A stretch of 22,077 bases of DNA from a virus: positions 1 to 22,077 of IMG/VR virus record IMGVR_UViG_3300008267_000850, one strand, 5' to 3'. Below are positions 19,448-22,077 of the stretch, piece by piece. The stretch's first letter is position 1; the number at the start of each line of letters is the position of its first letter. Made by a program: the position numbers and the translations under genes. Under the pieces are notes generated by a model. That model was not told where the DNA came from, searched no databases, and was given only the letters and a program-made list of their open reading frames with translations.

Positions 19448-19544
19448 TGGGTTTATTTTTTGATACGTTTACTTTGCCACTAGGTTTAGTGGGCTTTGAG
19501 TTATTATACTCTAGCTTCTTAGCTACAAAATTACAGTTAAACAT
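19434..19544 (-). CDS. Lysine/asparagine-rich micro-ORF, 36 aa
   Basis: The start overlaps the stop of the DUF6321-like gene (TAATG), as for other genes here. The product is MFNCNFVAKKLEYNNSKPTK followed by PSGKVNVSKNKPNGKK. It is basic like its neighbours, and its position fills the otherwise empty gap between two genes. Evidence is coupling and composition only; no family is recognised. Confidence 0.5.
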   Translation of the reverse strand: MFNCNFVAKKLEYNNSKPTKPSGKVNVSKNKPNGKK

Positions 19545-19840
19545 TAGCATTTCCATCTTTTGCGAGCCTGTCTCAAACGTGAGTTGGGATCAGCTGCTGC
19601 TGTTGGGAAATTTGCCATTTGGCCAGCACTACGAGCACAAAATGATTTGCGTCTCTTAGCATCTGCACTGCCTGCCTTTACCTTACCAGTAACGGCTGTC
19701 TTTAATTTAGATCCGGGGTTTGCTTTGCGATACGCAGCAACACCTTTAGCCGTCATACCTGCTCCACTTTTGGTAGGGAGGTAATTAGCACTTTTTCCTC
19801 TAGTGGTTTTTGGGATAGGATTATCCTTCCTTGTCGCCAT
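19544..19840 (-). CDS. DUF6321-like basic protein with RRKSFCAR core, 98 aa
   Basis: ATG 19840 is chosen (MATRKDNPIPKTTRGKSANY); upstream in-frame extension would overlap the holin-like gene further without adding family sequence. The core GMTAKGVAAYRKANPGSKL (30-48), KTAVTGKVKAGS and RRKSFCARSAGQM (66-78), then a final RLRQARKRWKC, match a family of small basic proteins found in tailed phages and large DNA viruses. I recall the label DUF6321 but cannot confirm it. Function is unknown. Conserved Cys residues flank the basic core. Its stop overlaps the next ATG. Confidence 0.75.
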   Translation of the reverse strand: MATRKDNPIPKTTRGKSANYLPTKSGAGMTAKGVAAYRKANPGSKLKTAVTGKVKAGSADAKRRKSFCARSAGQMANFPTAAADPNSRLRQARKRWKC

Positions 19841-20057
19841 CTTTTTTCTTGAATATCTTATTGGCAGCTCCGAGGCCCAGAGCACCAAAAGCGAGTGCAG
19901 CCACTGCTTCTACCAAAATGGAAGATGGGGCTACATGCTCTTCTGAAAAAGAATTGTGATACATAGTCACACACAACGCGATTGAGCATAGGATGCCCAC
20001 GAATCGATTCGCAGAAAACTTACCATGCTCGTCTTTGAATATTTCAAGAAATTTCAT
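19821..20057 (-). CDS. Holin-like small membrane protein, 78 aa
   Basis: The product opens MKFLEIFKDEHGKFSANRFV, an amphipathic leader. A first hydrophobic segment GILCSIALCVTMY (20-32) and a second, ILVEAVAALAFGALGLGAA (47-65), follow, ending in a basic/acidic tail IFKKKDGDKEG. Two membrane segments, about 80 residues, a charged tail and a 'KDE.GKFS..R' start are common among putative holins of Bacteroidota phages. It is the first gene after the promoter at 20065-20095. The role in forming lysis lesions is inferred from size and topology. It overlaps the next gene by 20 bases. Confidence 0.6.
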   Translation of the reverse strand: MKFLEIFKDEHGKFSANRFVGILCSIALCVTMYHNSFSEEHVAPSSILVEAVAALAFGALGLGAANKIFKKKDGDKEG

Positions 20058-20064
20058 CTTAAAT

Positions 20065-20095
20065 CAAAGGTAATAAATAAAAATAAAAAAGGCAA
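20065..20095 (-). promoter_or_regulatory. Bacteroidota-type promoter (TTG-N20-TACCTTTG), leftward
   Basis: On the minus strand TTG (20095-20093) is followed by 20 bases and TACCTTTG (20072-20065), ending 7 bases before the ATG at 20057. The -33 TTG lies inside the stem of the terminator at 20089-20112. It probably drives the holin-like gene, the basic proteins and the two-component cassette. Confidence 0.72.
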
Positions 20096-20112
20096 CCCCT
20101 TCGAGTTGCCTT
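20089..20112 (-). terminator. Rho-independent terminator for the tail-appendage operon
   Basis: AAGGCAAC (20089-20096) and GTTGCCTT (20105-20112) form an 8-bp stem with an 8-base loop. Read leftward, the stem is followed by TTTTTATTTTTATTTATT. It lies 22 bases after the stop of the gene at 20134. On the + strand the tail is only AAAATAAAA, so it acts leftward. Confidence 0.85.
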
Positions 20113-20133
20113 AAAAATAAAATTAAATTCAGT

Positions 20134-20394
20134 TTAAAGTTCTGCCAAAGCCTGAGCTTTAGTCAAGATAGTCAAAGACTCAGCTTCCTTGATGAAGTTT
20201 TTCAAGGTTTCGGTGTCAGATGGATCTAAATCCAATTCTTCACCAGCATACAACTTCTGAGCCCAAGTGAAAAATTTAAGAGCATCGCCTTTGCTAGAAC
20301 CAGCTAGAGTTTGTGCAACAATTTTTCCGAGATGAGTCCCCTCAATTTCCTTGCCATCCAAACCAAGGATGACTTTGTTCATGTTTATTTTCAT
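20134..20394 (-). CDS. Hypothetical protein, 86 aa, last gene of the appendage operon
   Basis: The product starts MKINMNKVILGLDGKEIEG and continues with helices (LGKIVAQTLAGSSKGDALKF, FTWAQKLYAGEELDL) and an acidic C-terminus. The pattern of a short beta start, 'G..I......LG..la..L' and an acidic end is one I have met in small proteins near phage tail or head genes, but I cannot name a family. Its start overlaps the preceding stop (ATGA), and a terminator follows directly. A tail-assembly chaperone or tail-associated function is possible from context only. Confidence 0.65.
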   Translation of the reverse strand: MKINMNKVILGLDGKEIEGTHLGKIVAQTLAGSSKGDALKFFTWAQKLYAGEELDLDPSDTETLKNFIKEAESLTILTKAQALAEL

Positions 20395-20687
20395 ACAGTT
20401 AATTTAGTAAATCCTAATTTTGTTAACGCCCAGTCTATAGCGTAAGTATCATCGGTTCCCCATTGAGCGTATTCTTCTGAAGTCATAGCAATATTGCCAT
20501 CTAAAATAGACGCACCGGGTTCTTTTGTAGGTTGTTCATCTGACTCTGCCGCTGGAACTGTAACTTCAGTGTGGATAGACCAATAGAAGCTTGCGGTAGT
20601 TCCGGGTAATGGCAAATTCAAAGCCAATAAGTTAAAGTACTTTGCGGTTCCTTTGGTTGGTACGATTACATCTTGAATCTTGATCAT
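20391..20687 (-). CDS. Hypothetical protein following the tail appendage gene, 98 aa
   Basis: It begins 9 bases after the appendage gene. The first 60 residues are beta-rich (MIKIQDVIVPTKGTAKYFNL, SFYWSIHTEVTVP). The C-terminal part has LDGNIAMTSEEYAQWGTDD (about 62-80) and a helix with AIDWALTKLGF. The '.GN..MT.eEY..WGtDD..v.......LG' ending is familiar from small proteins next to tail fibre genes in Bacteroidota phages, function unknown. A TAACTTTG box lies 4 bases upstream of its ATG, without a clear -33. It is probably a tail-associated protein. Confidence 0.7.
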   Translation of the reverse strand: MIKIQDVIVPTKGTAKYFNLLALNLPLPGTTASFYWSIHTEVTVPAAESDEQPTKEPGASILDGNIAMTSEEYAQWGTDDTYAIDWALTKLGFTKLTV

Positions 20688-20696
20688 GAAACAAAG

Positions 20697-22077
20697 TTAG
20701 AAAACATTTACGATAATTCCACCCTGTATATCAACATTTTGCATACCCGGGGGGTTTCCGGGTATCATTAGTAATCCTGTATACCCTGCTATGTTATTTA
20801 TGCTGTAACCAGTAGAGTCTATTGATCCACTTACTTGCAATTTATTTCCGTTATCTGCTGTTGTTCCAATCAAGAAGTTGCCCGTAGAATCTACTAGTCG
20901 TATTCTTTCTTGGTTACCGGTTCCCATCACAAAGTCAGTAGACGAGTAAGTTCCAACCAAGAACTTACCACTTCCTCCAAGATTTGCCAAAAGTGAAGCA
21001 CTGCGAGCAAGACTTATTCCCATTTGAGTGCCTGAGGCCCCAGAACCAAACACACGGTACACCACGTTGTCTACTTGATCGTTCTGTGCTACCCAAGCAG
21101 CTGTTCCATTTGCCGATGTAGACGATATGCGACCAAAGATATTCGCTGCTGCCCCACTAACAATATGAAATATGTCAGTAGGAGATGTTGTTCCTATCCC
21201 TACTCTACCAGTAGTATAGTAAATATCGCTTCCACTTACTACCCAAGGTTGAGAAGTAATGTATCCTTGACCTGCTATCCAACTTTCTGTTGCTATGTTC
21301 TGCCAAGCAGTTCCGTTGTAGAGTAAATTTTTGTTGTTGGTTGTATCATAAAGTTGAAGACCAGTTGCTGGAGAAGTTATTGCTACTGCTTGAGCATTGG
21401 TCATCCTTGGTTGTAGGAAACCTTTTACAATTGAAGCTATTTCTACTTGCGCAGAAGCATTAATAGTGGCATATGTAGTTCCAAATGTCGCAAATTTTGC
21501 AGACAAGTTTCCGCTTCCATTTGAAGTTTGTCCTGAATCGGTAATACTGAGCCAATCCGTTGTTGTAGCCGTCAATCTTGCAAGACCATTACCTACTAAT
21601 ACACGTACAACCCATACATAATCAGTTGCTGCCAAATTAGCTGCGGTAAGCGCTCCTGATACATATAGCGTGTTGCCACCTCCAATACGTAAACTAGACG
21701 TTCCTGCGCTTGATGTAAGTGTAACTAAATTACTTGCAAATGAAAATGATGAACTACCAATATTAACACTACCATTAACATCCAACTTATACCCAGCATC
21801 TGTAGTAGTTCCGATTAATACGTTACCTGCTAACCAAGTAGATGTAGTTGATGAGTTGCCTATCCAAGTTCTATTGCTCTCAGTTGCTGAGACCCCAGTT
21901 GCTTGGTAACCGATGAAGATGTTGTTTGCTCCTGTGGTGTTGGCGACTCCTGCTTGTCCTGCTTGATACCCTAAAGCGGTATTGTTGGAAGCGGTGTTAG
22001 AAAATAAGGATTGATAACCTACTGCGATGTTATTATTTCCAGAGATATTTGAAAATAGAGAACTTACACCTAAGGCA
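20697..22077 (-). CDS. Repeat-rich tail fibre/appendage protein, C-terminal part (5' end outside the window)
   Basis: The frame stays open to the right edge, so the protein is longer than the 459 or so residues seen. The upstream-most part has YadA-head-like repeats (SLFSNISGNNNIAVGYQ, SLFSNTASNNTALGYQAG, ANNIFIGYQATG). Next come repeats of the type VLIGTTTDAGYKLDVNGS, RVGIGTTSPTDIFHI and FLIGTTADNGNKLQVSGS. These are hallmarks of trimeric beta-rich fibres in Bacteroidota phages. It would form a trailing appendage that contacts the host surface. The C-terminus (GLLMIPGNPPGMQNVDIQGG) shows no S74 chaperone peptidase motif. An in-frame ATG at 21785 is internal to the repeats and is not the true start. 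Confidence 0.85.
   Translation of the reverse strand, partial: ALGVSSLFSNISGNNNIAVGYQSLFSNTASNNTALGYQAGQAGVANTTGANNIFIGYQATGVSATESNRTWIGNSSTTSTWLAGNVLIGTTTDAGYKLDVNGSVNIGSSSFSFASNLVTLTSSAGTSSLRIGGGNTLYVSGALTAANLAATDYVWVVRVLVGNGLARLTATTTDWLSITDSGQTSNGSGNLSAKFATFGTTYATINASAQVEIASIVKGFLQPRMTNAQAVAITSPATGLQLYDTTNNKNLLYNGTAWQNIATESWIAGQGYITSQPWVVSGSDIYYTTGRVGIGTTSPTDIFHIVSGAAANIFGRISSTSANGTAAWVAQNDQVDNVVYRVFGSGASGTQMGISLARSASLLANLGGSGKFLVGTYSSTDFVMGTGNQERIRLVDSTGNFLIGTTADNGNKLQVSGSIDSTGYSINNIAGYTGLLMIPGNPPGMQNVDIQGGIIVNVF

Noticed and set aside
20697-21785. Appendage gene as a complete 362-aa protein starting at 21785
   Set aside because: The frame remains open to the window edge with continuous repeat sequence before this ATG, so the methionine is internal.
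1-22077. tRNA genes, rRNA, CRISPR arrays and insertion sequences
   Set aside because: I found no cloverleaf-like sequence, regularly spaced repeats, transposase motifs or terminal inverted repeats on reading both strands.

Overview
This window is part of a tailed double-stranded DNA bacteriophage (or prophage) genome whose host is very probably a member of the Bacteroidota. The host inference rests on three things. The clearest promoter candidates have the Bacteroidota form (TTTG or TTG, 18-20 bases, then TAnnTTTG). Genes lack Shine-Dalgarno leaders and start after A-rich sequence. The appendage gene carries 'GIGTTSP'-type repeats common in phages of this phylum. There are no rRNA, tRNA or CRISPR signals.

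Two convergent gene blocks meet tail to tail at 10910-10926. The rightward block (1-10926) is the early and replication side. Bases 1 to about 2980 are comparatively GC-rich (near 50% in the lines I counted) and hold small accessory phage genes: a YubB/Api92-like fragment, a cysteine-rich gp88-like protein and a DUF3846 protein. At about 2980 the composition falls to roughly 30-42% GC. A small membrane gene is present on both sides of this boundary (2778-2981 and 3852-4022). Next come two overlooked small ORFs, a tandem ribbon-helix-helix-like protein coupled to a compact serine recombinase, and a replication module: a GW-motif protein, a T7 gp4-like primase-helicase, a family B DNA polymerase and an orphan DnaA domain IV-like protein.

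The leftward block (22077 down to 10910) is the late side. In order of transcription it holds the 3' part of a repeat-rich tail appendage gene, two small companions, a terminator overlapping the next promoter, a holin-like protein, a run of small lysine-rich proteins, a complete two-component system (membrane PAS histidine kinase and receiver-only response regulator), four small membrane or coiled-coil proteins, three more lysine-rich proteins, a small membrane peptide, a second clear promoter, a unimolecular-spanin-like lipoprotein, a DUF3310 protein, a possible small terminase and the large terminase. No endolysin, portal or capsid gene is visible.

The most unusual content is the phage-encoded histidine kinase/response regulator cassette. 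It is translationally coupled to a coiled-coil membrane protein, which could be its output, and it sits inside an island of small basic proteins. Other points worth checking are a membrane gene present in two copies with different codon use, two probable single-base frameshifts, several ATGA/TAATG-coupled micro-ORFs that gene callers would miss, and TAnnTTTG boxes only 4-7 bases upstream of several start codons, which suggests leaderless transcripts.
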